Counted from the first letter of the stretch, positions 10,602 to 22,738 are shown. The stretch is DNA of 64,000 nucleotides from Hemerocallis citrina (GCA_017893485.1 CM030363.1:113021073-113085072), one strand, 5' to 3'. Notes: generated from the letters alone by a model not told the origin. A program made the numbers and translations.

Positions 10602-13157
10602 TCATGTGTTAGGAACTAGATTCTAAAATTTTATGTTGATCTGACACCATATGATATTTTAAATAGATTTTATCCCATGACTGTGTTGATCTGATCTGTT
10701 GTTCTGGAAGTCTGTATACTTGTTAAAGATGGACCCGTAAGAGTTTCTAAATGACCTTATCTGAAGAGCTCATAACTAGGAACTTTTAGTAGACACATAG
10801 ACCTTTCTGTAATGACCAATAAATTCTAATTTGGACAAGTATTCGATTTTATATGATTTTTGCAAGTGATGACAGAAACACAGTGAAACATAGAGCTTAC
10901 TGGTTTGCACCATGTTCATAGATATGGGTTCGAACTTGTACTTCACTAGCATAGAGTTGTTGTTTGAGGTCAAGAAACATGTCATGGGTGTGAGGATGAG
11001 TTAGGACTTAAGTGATCTAAAGTTTCTTGCTAAGAGTAGCCTATAGTTTCTTGTAGACCCCAATATAGATAACGATGTTCAATGTTTGAAGTGAAAAATT
11101 GTATTGGATGTTGGGGTATTATTGTAGACCACTTTGGGATGAGATTCATGTTCATTGTGTGCTTGTACTTGCTCTCTACTTTGAGTAGAAGCATGGGGAG
11201 CGACCGATCGCGATTCCTCAAGGGAACAGGACCGGGAATAACTCCATTTTGGCATGAATGCCAAGTGTGTGCTTGCCGTTTGGAAACTTAAATTGTTGTT
11301 TTTTAGAACTCTGAAAACTTCTTTTTGGGTATTCGTGGGTTCGGACTTACTCCTAGTGTGGTGTACCTTGTTACGGTACGTTGGTTGAGTTTCGAGACTC
11401 TAGGACTAAGTCTTGTTGACAAACCTAGAAGGGTAGATTAAGACTCGTGTCGCATCGAATGCGTTGGAGGAGATGACTCGTGCGCCGACGTACTCACTGT
11501 GTATGGATGGATTCCATGGTTTATGTTAGGAGCTACCACTTTTCGAGGACCGTGGAGCGTTAAGTTTAGCAGGAGCTACTTGTTGGTCGGGTCGAGGTTG
11601 CGATCGAACTCCAAGCATAGATGACGGTTGCGGCGATTGACGGAGTCGGTTCGTCGTTGGTTCGTGCCAAGTGTGGGCCGAGGCGGGTCAACTCTTGGGC
11701 CGGTTAGAGGGCTAGTTGAGTCCTAGTGTGAAATGGGTTGAGATCTATTTTGATAAAGGTGACTAACAAGAGAGAGTCTACTAGTGGAATTGAACTAGTT
11801 GATCATGGCAAGCAGGTTCATTATCGAGTAAGGGATTTGGAAATGGTAGATAGATCGCCTAACTAAAAGAATTAGAGTTTGCTAGAGTGATGGTTTGAGT
11901 ACTCGGTCGATAAAACAAATCTTGAATTCAACATTAACCTTTAATCTTAGAGTGGGGTAGCTTTGATACTTTGGTAGGACTAGATCGAGTCTTGTTTGAA
12001 TGTAAGGACATGTACTAGCGAGGGTATTCTCCTATCAGGGGGACGCATGGCGTCATCGCCCCCGATCAAATCCTAGGTTTGTTTAATGCGGACAGGGATC
12101 CCGAGCTGCCCTGGGAGTGGTGACACTCTGTTGGGGGCTCCGCTAGTCTCGGCAGAAATGCCTTTATGATCCGTTACAACCATTGAGGAGGATTGGAGTG
12201 TTGACGTTGTCTCGACTGCAAGTTCTATTCTAGTGTGAGGAAGAGTGTAGCGGAGTTGGGGAAACCCTATATCTGTCAGGTACTTTGTCGATCAATGTGG
12301 ACATACGGATTAGACGATGTTCCGAAGAGCTAGACTCTATCGGGAGTTGCTATAATCACTCGGTAATGGAGCCCTTGTGCCCATATATCAGCTTTTGACG
12401 AGGTCCGGAGAAACGTAGATATAGCAACATATCGGATAAGCTGATTTAATTACAGTCACACAGGGTAAGCCTGCGACTGGGATCCCGAGAATAGTGGATA
12501 AAACATGAGGATTGGACACCACTATTGACAGCAGTGACTGGAGTCACACCAGGGGCCTACAGCCTCACCAGCACTGGAATTAGAAACAGGAGAGAGCACA
12601 AGGTTAGGATGCGTAACGGGGGATCGAGCCCCATTAAACTGAAGAACGTCGTTTGGTTGGGGGGTGAGTAGTATGGGATGCATATTTTTCAACCAAGCGT
12701 GCATTAGCTTTAGTAGCATTGTGTGCATAGTGTGTAAATTAGTTTAGGCCATGGCATACACCGACACTTGCTTGACATCACTTTTTCTTTGTAACAAATA
12801 TTTGTGTTTGTTGAGGTGAGATCCGTTATACCATGGCATAGAGAGGATAGCCGGGTATAGCATTTCGTCAGTTGTGATCAACTGACGTGCCCACAGTTAT
12901 TAGTGCAGGACTGCCGAGTTGGGAGCGTGGGAAAGCTCTTGCAGGGGAAAGCGTCAAAGTAAAAGTTACTGTCCAAATTTATTGTACATTATTGTTGTAA
13001 CAATTAACTTGTAATTGTTATAATCATTGGACATTGTAATAACAATTGATGTAATAATAGTTTTTAATTTCCTGTGAATTTTGTTGTGTTGTGACTTATT
13101 TGAGGAAGATCCTAGAGTGTGCCACGAGTTCCTATGTTAGGAATTTGGCGCGCTCCA
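10602..13157 (+). mobile_element. Element B, 5' LTR lacking its first 1254 bp
   Basis: It aligns with 16732-19287 of the B 3' LTR. The missing start corresponds to 15478-16731. It ends GAATTTGGCGCGCTCCA and is followed by a PBS. It carries the signature block GTAGTATGGGATGCATA at 12668-12684, a perfect 9-bp stem hairpin at 12866-12887, and an intact acceptor-like TGCAG|GA with AG at 12907-12908. The truncation point coincides with the tip of LTR A2, so the loss belongs to the rearrangement that made the inverted repeat. Confidence 0.9.
12866..12887 (+). promoter_or_regulatory. Conserved hairpin over a branch-point-like CTGAC (B 5' LTR)
   Basis: CGTCAGTTG, loop TGAT, CAACTGACG form a perfect 9-bp stem. 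Its right arm contains CTGAC (12882-12886), a fit to the plant branch-point consensus, with the A lying 23 nt before the acceptor-like AG at 12907-12908. Versions with the same layout are at 18995, 35564, 44577, 50664 and 59774. Confidence 0.6.
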
Positions 13158-13161
13158 GATT

Positions 13162-13173
13162 TGGTATCAGAGC
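13162..13173 (+). other. Primer binding site of element B
   Basis: TGGTATCAGAGC, complementary to the 3' end of plant initiator-Met tRNA, four bases after the 5' LTR end. This is the usual primer for Tekay and many other plant LTR elements. Confidence 0.9.
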
Positions 13174-13517
13174 TTACTTCAAATTGTAGCCTAACACAAC
13201 AAGAAATTAGATTTGGATGCCCTAGCCAGAGTCAGGGTTAGTTTTGATGGTGGGATGGTCATAAATCATATTGTTGCACTTTTGCAACCTATGTTTACGA
13301 ATTTTTTTCCTATGTCTGACCTAACCCCAGTGCGATTATTCTTTTACTAACTTTTATGATTCAACTAGATGTCGAGGGGGCAAATCTGCCACCTGATGTC
13401 CAGGAGGCAAGCATGCAGCCGGGTGTCGATAAAGGAGAACCCACGATGCAAGAATCGAGAAAGAAAGCGGAGGAGCCAACGGTGGTGACCTCAATGTCGA
13501 GGTGAGAATTCAACAGG
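13174..13517 (+). repeat. Element B leader and gag vestige
   Basis: About 340 bases between the PBS and the pol remnant. A short frame beginning ATGTCGAGG near 13369 and acid/lysine-rich triplets near 13430-13490 may be all that is left of gag. I see no zinc knuckle and no matrix-like domain. Confidence 0.5.
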
Positions 13518-14400
13518 ATGTCCAAGCACAAGGTTCACATTGACTGTAAGGAGAAGAAGGTTAATGAGAAGAAGTTGGCGGCTGCAACTAAAAGTAAAGT
13601 ACCAAAGGAAGTAAAGGAAATACTCATTGTACGAGATTTTACTCTCGTATTTTTGGAGGAGTTGCCAGGACTACCCCCACCCAGAGACGTAGAGTTCAGC
13701 ATTGCCATCTAGCCAGGAAGTCCACCAGCGTTGAAGACCCCATATCGCATGGCACCAGTACTGCTAGTAAAGAAGAAGGACGGAACGTCGAGAATGTGCA
13801 TCAACTAGCGGAAATTGAACAAAGTTAAAGTCCAGAATAAGTATCCCATTCCCATGATCGATGACTTGTTCGATCAACTACAGGGAGCAGCAGTATTCTT
13901 AAAGATAGATCTACGGTCAGGTTACCATCAGGTCCGTGTAAAGGAGGAGGACATAACTAAGATAGCCTTCAGGACTAGATGTGGGCACTATGAATTCCCT
14001 GTGATGCCGTTTGGAGTGAATAACACTCCAGCAATCTTTGTGGACTTAATGATCCGAATTCCATGGCCGTTTATATCGACTCGTTCGGGGTGGTCTTCAT
14101 CGATGACATTCTAGTGTATTCACAGACGAAGGAGGATCACGTGAAGCACCTGACAGCAGTTTTGAGGAAGCTTCAGGAGCATCAGTTGTATGCCAAGATA
14201 TCCAAATGCAAGTTATGGAATTCAAAAGTTGCTTTTCTTGGCCACTGATCCGTAGAAAGATTGAGGGAGTGAAGGATTGGCCTCAACCAAAGACGGTGAA
14301 GGAGATTTGGAGCTTTTGGGCTCGACCGGATACTACAGAATGTTTATTCAAGATTATGCCAAGATTGCAGTATCGCTCACGGCCCTGACCAGGAAGGACA
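13518..14400 (+). pseudogene. Element B pol remnant: broken reverse transcriptase
   Basis: This is a decayed Ty3/gypsy RT that copied element RNA to DNA inside virus-like particles. A first piece holds the linker motif LPGLPPPRDVEF. A second (13815-14064) has [12 protein letters not shown] and [14 protein letters not shown] third, in another frame (14063-14248), has the catalytic [10 protein letters not shown]. The last piece (about 14250-14400) has the connection motif KTVKEI. Stops at 13710 and about 13807 and at least two frameshifts break it. There is no protease, RNase H or integrase. It is non-autonomous and dead. Confidence 0.9.
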
Positions 14401-14464
14401 AAAAATTTGAATGGGCTGACAAGTGTGAAGCAAGTTTTTAGGAACTTAAGGAGATGCAGGGTAC

Positions 14465-15270
14465 TGTGATGCTACGTTGGCTCCAGAATGATGCATGGAG
14501 CGAGATATTCCTCAGTATTCCGGAACGTGGGATGAAAGAGGGCCCAAAATGTTCTGTGAAGTGGGATTGATCTCCAGTATTCCAGGGATGAGAGCAACAT
14601 TCACAAGCAGGTTAGTGGGACATTGACTCCAGAATGATTCAAGAAGTGAGATATTCCCCAGTATTCCAGACGAGGGATAAAATAGGCCCCAGAATGTTCT
14701 GTGGAGTGGGATTGATCTCCAATATTCCGAGGACGAGAGTAATACCCACGAAACAATTCAAGAGTGAGTGAGGGCTCCAGAATGATCCATGGAACGAAAT
14801 ATTCCCCAGTATTCTGGAATGTGGGATGAAAGATGCCCCAGAATATTCTGTGGAGCGGGATTGGTCTCCAGTATTCCAGGGATGAGAGCAACATTCACAT
14901 GCAGGTTAATGGAACATTGACTCCAGAATGATTCAAGGAGTGAGATATTCTCCAGTGTTCCAGGCGTAGGATGAAATAGGCTCCAGAATGGTCTGTGGAG
15001 TAGGACTGATCTCCAGTATTCCAAGGACGAGAGCATTACCTACAAAGAAACTTCGAAGAGGAGTTAGGGCTCCAGAATGATCCAGGAAGTGAGATATTCC
15101 CCAGTATTCCAGATCATGGGATGGAATAGGCCCCAGAATGATCTGTGGAATGAGATTGGTCTCTAGTATTTTGGGATGAGAGCGACAGACACAGGGAGTT
15201 CGTGTGATGAGGCCCCAGAATGGTCTGTGGAGTGGGATTTGACCTCCAGTATTTCGGGACGAGAGCAACA
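14465..15270 (+). repeat. Tandem repeat of about 147 bp in element B
   Basis: The core CTCCAGAATGATYC recurs at about 14481, 14630, 14780, 14920 and 15070, with a related half-unit CCCCAGAATGTTCTGTGG 60-65 bases after each. Each unit also carries GATATTCCCCAGTATTCC. Copies are diverged by perhaps 15-20%. The array sits where RNase H and integrase should be, between the RT remnant and the PPT. Long minus-strand frames here are by-products of the repeat. Confidence 0.85.
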
Positions 15271-15461
15271 TCTATAAATGGAGATTGCTCGCCATTCGGG
15301 ACGAGGGACGAAATTGTCCCCAGGATGATCCACGAAATGAGGATGACTTTCGATAAACTTGGGAGCCAGAGAGTCGAATGCAAGAGACTCACCCGGAGTT
15401 GTTTGTATGATTTTTCATTTCCGTTTTCTCCCAGTAAGCGTAGTTCTGAGTACAAAACTAT

Positions 15462-15477
15462 TCTAAGGAGGGAGTGA
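15462..15477 (+). other. Polypurine tract of element B
   Basis: TCTAAGGAGGGAGTGA immediately before the 3' LTR start TGTAACAACCCC. It primes plus-strand DNA synthesis. The same tract precedes the 3' LTR of D, and a variant precedes that of C. Confidence 0.9.
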
Positions 15478-18400
15478 TGTAACAACCCCAATTTTTGATG
15501 AATGCATCCTGTAAACGAACTAGATCTTGCTAGATATAAAGTTATATTTTTGGTTAAAGAAATTATTTTCTTACTAATAACCTACAAATATGCATATGAA
15601 TGTATGTATATATATGCATATATGGATGTCTTTTTGAGTTGGACTTGTGAAGCCCAAATGAAAAAAATGAACAACACAACACTTGAACAAATGGGTCAAG
15701 CCCCAACCCATTGGCCGGCCTAGTCTTGGAGGAAAAAAAAAGGAGGAAAATGAGAACTAGGGTTAGGGTTCTTGTTTTGAATTAGAGACACAATTATACT
15801 TTTGTCACATCACCTCCCAAACAAACCAATGTCTTGCATGATGTGATGTGCTCCTCTTCCCCATACTCTCAAAATCCGGCCAACACTCAATCCCCTCTCT
15901 TCTCTTGTGTTTTTAAAACCCCACATCTTCTCCACTCTCTTTTACAACTCCTATACCTTTCTACACCTCCAAACTCCACCCTTTACACACTTGGCTACTG
16001 ATTTGGAGCAAGAGAAGCCAAGGAGAAGGAGAACAAGGGGCCAAATCAAAGAGGAGAAGCATGGAGCTCTAGAGGAGTCAAGAAGGAGGACCAACAAGCT
16101 GGGAGCTAGAAAGAGAACAAGCTACTAGCAAAGGTGGGTGTTTCCAATCTCTTAATTTGTTTTTTGATGGTTGAATGGTGTTTGATGACTGAAAAAGTAA
16201 CATGCATGCCCTAGGAATGAACTTAAACAACCCGTTTTGTGTTAAGTAGTGCAAAACAGAAAATCCTGTTAAAAGACTGAATTTTTGCTGTCCGTCCGTA
16301 GCTCATTGCATGAACACTACTTGGAATTTTGATCTGAAATTTTTAGAGGATGCTTATATAGGTGCCGTACACCTACAGATTTTTGTGATTTATCCTACTA
16401 TTAAAAAAAATACGAAGTTGCATGCTGGTCAGAATAGAAAGAAGCAGTTTTTATTGTTACTGTTGTGCAAAGAATGACTTGTATCTCACTACATGCTTAT
16501 GAGAATGATCTGAAATTTTAGTATGTCATTGTTGGATGTATCTAAAACCTACGTTTCAAATTTCATGAGATTTGTACCAATGTAGCTATGTCAATAAAAT
16601 CATGCAAACTTAGCTAGATATTTTAGTAAACAAAACTGCAATTGTTATTGCCCTGTTTTTGGATGACATTCAAAAGGACATAATTGAAAATATACTTGGT
16701 AGAATCACTTATTTTTGGAAGTGTTGTCACGTTATGTGTCAGGAACTAGATTCTAAAATTTCATGATGATCTGACCCCATATGATATTTGAAATAGATTT
16801 TATCACATGACTGTGTTAATCTGATCTGTTGTTCTAGATGTCTGTATACTTGTCAAAGATGGACCCGTAAAAGTGTCTAAACGACCTTATCTGAAGAGCC
16901 TCATAACTAGGAATTTTTAGTAGACACATAGATCATTCTGGAATAACCAGCAAATCCTGATTTGGACAAGTATTCGATTTTATATGATTTTTGCAAGTAA
17001 TAACAGAAACACAGTGAAACATAGAGCTCACTGGTTTGCACCATGTTCATAGAAATGGGTTTGAACTTGTACTTCACTAGCATAGAGTTGTTGTTTGAGG
17101 TCAAGAAACATGTCATGGATGTGAGTATGAGTTAGGACTTAAATGATCTAAAGTTTCTTGCTATAAGTAGCCCATAGTTGCTTGTAGATCCCAATATAGA
17201 CAACGGTGTTCAATGTTTGAAGTCAAAATTGTATTGGATGTTGGGGTATTATTGTAGACCACTTTGGGATAAGATTCAAGTCCATTGTGTGCTTGTACTT
17301 GCTGTCTACTTTGAGTAGAAGTATGGGGAGCGACCGATCGCTATTCCTCAAGGGAACGGGACCGGGAATAACTCCGTTTTGGCATGAACGCCAAGTGTGT
17401 GCTTGCTGTTTGGAAACTTAAATTGTTGTTTTTTAGAACTCTGAGAACCCCTTTTTGGGTATTCGTGGGTTCGGACTTACTCCTAGTGTTGTGTACCTTG
17501 TTAGGGTACATTGGTTGAGTTTCGAGACTCTAGGACTAAGTCTTGTTGACAAACCTAGAAGGGTAGATTAACACCCGTGTCGCATCGAACGGGTTGGAGG
17601 AGATGACTCGTGCACCGACGTACTCACTGTGTATGGAAGGATTCCATGGTTTGTGTTTGGATCTACCACTTTTCGAGGACCATGTAGAGTTACGTTTAGT
17701 GGGAGCTACTTGTTGGTCGGGCCGAGGTTGCGATCGAACTCTAAGTGTAGATGACGGTTGCAACGATCGACGGAGTCAGTTCGTCGTTGGTTCGTGCCAA
17801 GTGTGGGCCGAGGCGGGTCAACTCTTAGGCCAGACTAGAGGGCTAGTTGAGTCCTAATGTGAAATGGGTTGAGATATATTTTGATAAAGGTGACTAACTA
17901 GGGAGAGTCTGCTAATGGAATTGAAGTAGTTGAGCATGGCAAGCAAGTTGATTATCGATTCAGAGATTTGAAAATGGTAGATAGATCGCCTAACTAAAAG
18001 AATTAGAGTTGGCTAGAGTGATGGTTTGAGTAGTCGGTCGATAGAACAAATCTTGAATTCAACCTTAACCTTTAATCTTAGAGTGGGGTAGCCTTGACAC
18101 TATGGTAGGACTAGATCGAGTCTTGTTTGGATGTAAGGACAGGAACTAGCGAGGGTGTTTGCCTGTCAGGGGGACGCATGGTGTCATCGCCCCCGACCGA
18201 ATGCTAGGTTCGTTTAATCTGGACAGGGACCCCGAGCTGCCCTGGGAGCGGTGACACTCTGTTGGGGGCTCCGCTGTCTCGGTAGAAGGGACTTTATGGT
18301 CCGTAACAACCTTTGAGAAGGTTTGGAGTGTTGACATCGTCTCGACTGCAAGTTCTATTCTAGTGTAAGAACGAGTGTAGCGGAGTTGGAGAAACCCAAT

Positions 18401-19287
18401 ATCCGTCAGGTCCTTTGACGATCAATGTGGACAGACAGATTAGACGATGTCCCGGAGAGCTAGACTCTATCGGGAGTTGCTCTAATAACTTGGTAATGGA
18501 GCCCTTGTGCCCATATATCAGCTTTTGGTGAAGTCCGGGGAGACGTAGATAAGCAATATATCGGGTAAGCCGATTTAATTACAGTCACGCAGGGTAAGCC
18601 TGCGACTGGGATCCCGGGCATAGTGGATAAAACATGAGGATTGGATACCACTATTGACAGCAGTGACTGGAGTCACACCAGGGGCCTGTAGCCTCACCAT
18701 CACTCGAATTAGAAACAGGAGAGAGCACAAGGTTAGGATGCATAATGGGGGATCGAGCCCCATTAAACTGAAGAACGTCATTTGGTTGGGGGGTGTGTAG
18801 TATGGGATGCATATTTTTCAACCAAGCGTGCATTAGATTTAGGAGCATTGTGTGCATAGTGTGTGCATTAGTTTAGGCCATGGCATACACCGATACTTGC
18901 TTGACATCACTTTTTCTTTGCATCAAATATTTGTGTTTGTTGAGGTTGGAGCCGTTATACTATGGCGTAGAGAGGATAGCCGGGTATAGCATTTCGTCAG
19001 TTGTAATCAACTGACGTGCCCTCAGTTTTCAGTGCTGGACTGCCGAGTTGGGAGCGTGGAAAAGCTCTAGCAGGGGAAAGCATCCAAGTGAAAGTTACTG
19101 TCCAAATTTATTGTACATTCTTGTTGTAACAATAAATTTGTAATTGTTGTAATCATTGGACATTGTAATAACAATTGATGTAATAAAAGTTTTTAATTTC
19201 CTATGAATTTTGTTGTGTTGTGACTCATTTGAAGGAAGATCCTGGAGTGTGTCACGAGTTCCTATGTTAGGAATTCGGGGCGCTACA
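15478..19287 (+). mobile_element. Element B, 3' LTR (3810 bp)
   Basis: It runs from TGTAACAACCCC to GGGGCGCTACA. The downstream pentamer ATACG (19288-19292) should be the target duplication, but the 5' partner was lost with the truncated 5' LTR. Inside are AAG|GTGGGTG at 16134, degenerate repeats of about 190 bases at 16200-17000, the signature block at 18797-18813, the hairpin at 18995-19016 and AATAAA at 19182-19187. No TATA box is clear; GTTTTTAAAACC near 15908 is the nearest. The acceptor-like GCAG of the 5' copy reads GCTG here. Confidence 0.93.
16134..19038 (+). other. Candidate LTR intron in B 3' LTR (acceptor mutated)
   Basis: The donor-like AAG|GTGGGTG is at 16134. At the expected acceptor the sequence is AGTGCTGG, whereas the B 5' LTR has AGTGCAGG at 12904-12911, so this copy has probably lost the site by an A-to-T change. 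CTGAC and the hairpin remain (18995-19016). Confidence 0.35.
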
Positions 19288-19781
19288 ATACGAAAAAACG
19301 GGCACACAATTGAGGCCCAATGAATGATATAAGTATACCAACTCATATCACCCATAAGCTGTATGATACCAGCATGCTAAACAAAACAATAATAATCACA
19401 GGAACAAGAATATAATACAATAACCAATGTCTGAGATACAAGAACTTACAATATACTCGAGAATAATCAATCCAGTAAGTAGTTCGCCAAGTTCCTTCAG
19501 TATCCCATCGATGTACCTGCATAACATTAACTCGAAAGAAAGATAGATGGTACCTATTAGAGCAAGTTATGGGCCGCAAGTAGTAACAAGAAAAATAGGG
19601 ACAGAAAACAAGGCATAACAGGGAAAGTAATGAGAACTGGGAGTTCAAATACAGAACAAACATAATAACGAGAAACAATATACATAACAAGGACTCAACA
19701 AGAACTGAACAATTCTCAAAATCTAACTAATCGGGAATAATGAATCATGTAATGGGAAACATATTGTATAAACAAGAATCT
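19288..19781 (-). repeat. Old LTR G segment left of element D
   Basis: About 490 bases between B and D, contiguous before the D insertion with 47237 onward through the shared target duplication AATCT (19777-19781, 47232-47236). On the minus strand it has GTTATGCAG|G near 19517, like the acceptor block of the other LTRs, and TGGTATCATACAGC near 19355-19370, which only loosely resembles a PBS. A 115-codon minus-strand frame here has no recognisable domain and I do not call it a gene. Confidence 0.4.
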
Positions 19782-20280
19782 TGTAACATCCTGGATTTTC
19801 AAATCTTAATTAAATAGAGTTGTTTGATCCACGTACTGTGCATGTGCAAATTTATGCACATGTTTCTCTAAAATTATTTTTCATAAACAAGTAATCCTAT
19901 TTCTTCTCTTTTTAATCTAGAAAGCCTAATTAAATCCTGGGCCTAATTGTCTCAATCTAGCCCACCTTAAGTAGTTAATTAATTAATTTAATTAGAGTCC
20001 ATGGTTAATTAGCCCATTAGTGAGCCCAACAACTTAATTTCCCTTTTTATTAGCCTAACCTGCAGTGTAGACTAATTTGGTAGACAATTAATTTAATTAA
20101 CATGAACAAACTAACTAATAGGGGAACTAGAGTAACACGTGCATTGCACTAGCACGTGGTTTGGAGCCCATGAGTGTTGCCGGATTGTACATGAGAGAGA
20201 GAGAGAGAGATGGGTGTAGTGGAGAGGTGGTTTTCTCATCATGGGTAGTTGCTACAACTCCCTAACTCATCCTAGCCTTT
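19782..20280 (+). mobile_element. Element D 5' LTR, first part
   Basis: It starts TGTAACATCCTGG and aligns with 41027 onward in the 3' LTR. It stops at CCTTT (20276-20280), the target duplication of element C. It contains a GA dinucleotide run at 20193-20210 and the pairs TTAATTAATTAATTAATT near 19976. It is U3 sequence upstream of the promoter. Confidence 0.95.
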
Positions 20281-20291
20281 TGTAATACCTT

Positions 20292-20316
20292 GCAAAATAG
20301 CATATGGCTATTTTGC
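20292..20316 (+). promoter_or_regulatory. Subterminal hairpin at the LTR 5' end
   Basis: GCAAAATAGC, loop ATATG, GCTATTTTGC: perfect 10-bp arms starting 11 bases inside the LTR. A near copy is at 27728-27752 in the 3' LTR. Related hairpins at the same offset are at 52009-52033 (E) and about 63028-63053 (H). It could be an integrase or host-factor site, but this is only inferred from position. Confidence 0.6.
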
Positions 20317-21639
20317 ATTGTAATCTGTGCACAATTGAGAATTGCACGCGATTATATATTTTCTAATAACAATTGATTTTAATTGAGAAATATTAGATAT
20401 AATGTCTACTTTATTTTTTAATTTTGAGGGATTATTATGAGGTAATTTTAATGTATTTTGTATTGTTGGTATTATTAAAGATCAGAGTTGGGATTTATTT
20501 GAAATATATTTGAGACTTGGGGGCTTATATGTAATATTCCCTTATATTATTTATTTATTTATTTATTCACTTTTACAACACCCCCCTCCCCTATTCCCTT
20601 CCTCCTCCTCCTTTCTTTCCCTTCCTGTTTTTATCCCGACCGAAAAGAACCCAATCGGCCGATCACTTCCCCCGCCCTAATCCACCCCATTTCTTCGTCG
20701 CTTTTAAATTAATTCGTGGGGATGACTAAGTGAAGGGTGCTCTAGCTAGTGGTGGAGTCGATTTGGAGAAACGGTGATGGGAAGGTATACCGTAATTTAT
20801 TTTATTGTATAAAATTAAGTGTCATTAAATTTAATTGAGTAGGAGTATTATGGTAGGGAGATTAAGAGATGTTGGAAATGGTAGTTGTGAGAAATTAGCA
20901 GATTATTAGAAAGTTTGCAAGTTGTTAGTAAATTAGGGATTTGAGTTTGTAAAAGAGAATTATATATGTAAGATTTAGTTCTCGTATGGTAGTAGAAATT
21001 GTAGTTGGACTATTAGAATAATTTGGGAGTGCTTTTAGTAATTGTTCGAAAATAAGAATCTTGTCGGAATTCGAATGTTACGTGCAATGCACGTGTATAT
21101 TCCAGGCGTTCAATAAATGCTTGCGTGATATTTGGAATAGTGTTATTAGCTCTTGTGATTGGTTTGGATGATTAGAGTTTTAATTGCTTTGAAATTTGAT
21201 GATAGGATATATTAGTGACTTTGGATGCGAGGTGGCATGGGCGCTTCGAATCTTCGCGGGATATGTAAGTATTGTTTTATATACGTATTTGATGTTTTAA
21301 AGAAGTTCGAATAAACTGAATTGATAATATGAATTATGGATGAGGCGTATTGGGATAATGTGTATTGGAATAACTTTATGGATAATGGATTAGTTATGTA
21401 TATAGGGATGAGTTACACTTATATAATAATATCGAAATATGTGAGTATGATCTCTTTTGTTTTATATACGTGGTGTGTTGTTGGGTTGTTGTTTCTCCTG
21501 TATGTATGTTGTCCTCAAACAACTTGGACAAAGACCTAAGCTTACGAATGCTGCCATGGATAAAATGAATGATCACCTAAGAAAGTAAATGGTAGAACTT
21601 TAATAAGAACATAAAGATTTAATCTTGGATTGTTGTAGG

Positions 21640-22060
21640 ATTGAGGCTTAGGTTGTAGTAAGAATTTATGCTTAAGTAGTAGTAGAAGAACCACGATTAA
21701 GTGTAGTAAATCATACTTGAGTTATAGAAGTTATATACCATGCTTAGATTATTGTAGGAAAATTGTATACCATGCTTGAATCGTAGTAAATGCCCATGTT
21801 TAAGTTGTAGTAAATATACATGCTAAAGTGAGTAGATATTCATGTTAAGTTGTAGTAACATACATGCTAAAGTTGTAGTAGCCATTCATTCTTAAATTGT
21901 AGCAAAGCTTCATGCTTAGATTGTAGTAATTATTCATGCTTAACATTGTTGTGAGTACATGCTTAAGTTGTATTCATGCTTAAGAGTGTTGTAGGTTGAT
22001 GTTTAAGTTATATACCATGCTTAAGGCCATTATAGATTCGTGCTTAAGTAATAGAAAAGA
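21640..22060 (+). repeat. Degenerate CATGCTTAAGTTGTAGTAA repeats in C LTR
   Basis: About a dozen loose copies of CATGCTTAAGTTGTAGTAA, spaced 22-40 bases. The second copy is at about 29090-29540 in the 3' LTR, with some units gained or lost between the two. Confidence 0.75.
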
Positions 22061-22086
22061 ATCATGTTGTTGTAGTTGTTGTGTTA

Positions 22087-22230
22087 ACTATCGTGTTGTA
22101 GTCGTAGTATTAGTAAAGAACTATCATGTTGTAGTTGTAGCGTTAGTAAAGAACTATCGCGTTATAGTTGTATTGTAGTAGAGAACTATCATGTTGTGGT
22201 GGTAGCGTTAGTGAAGAACCATCGCGTTGT
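22087..22230 (+). repeat. 33-bp tandem repeat in C LTR
   Basis: More than four units starting ACTATCGTGTTGTAGT, each 33 bases. Because 33 is a multiple of three the array stays open and encodes a repeating 11-residue valine-rich peptide with NYRVVVVVLVK-like units. I regard that as a side effect, since frames start and stop at random around it. It is repeated at 29567-29710. Confidence 0.8.
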
Positions 22231-22738
22231 AGTTGCAATACTCGAGTTGCATAGTAGTTCTAGATTCAAAAGAACCACACTTGAATTGTATTATGATTGT
22301 ATTGAAAGATTAAAAAGAACCCATGAAACTAGCACTATGGTAGTTCGAGCTCAATTGATAAGAGAACCCAGGCATTTAGTCCTAGGTGATTCTAGCTCAA
22401 ACTTGAAGAAAGAACCCAAGAATCTAGTGCATGTAGTTCTAGTTCAATATGGAGAGGGAAACCATGGATTCTAGTCGTATGAGACCCTAACTAAAGTTGA
22501 ACCATATCACATGAACATTACTCATCTTCATGGGTAATAAGGGTTGGGAAGGTCACTATTAATCGTTAGCTTGATAAAAGTTTGATGTCGCTTTTTGGGC
22601 TTCTCATTGGTAGAATGCCTATTTTAGACTGTTAGTAGATTCTTCTGTTGCTTCTAATTATAGAAGATCAAGTTTGCTAGTAAGCACGTTTGGTTGCTTC
22701 TAGGTTGATTACTGTATGGTTATTTTTATGTGTGGTTT

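Noticed and set aside
14601..15491. Overlapping minus-strand frames of 92-125 codons as genes
   Set aside because: They are translations of the 147-bp tandem repeat in element B and share its period.
19355..19370. TGGTATCATACAGC on the minus strand as the PBS of element G
   Set aside because: Two extra bases relative to TGGTATCAGAGC and no recognisable LTR end before it.
19343..19690. 115-codon minus-strand frame as a membrane protein
   Set aside because: Hydrophobic only because the sequence is T-rich on that strand; no start context or domain, and it lies in the old G repeat.
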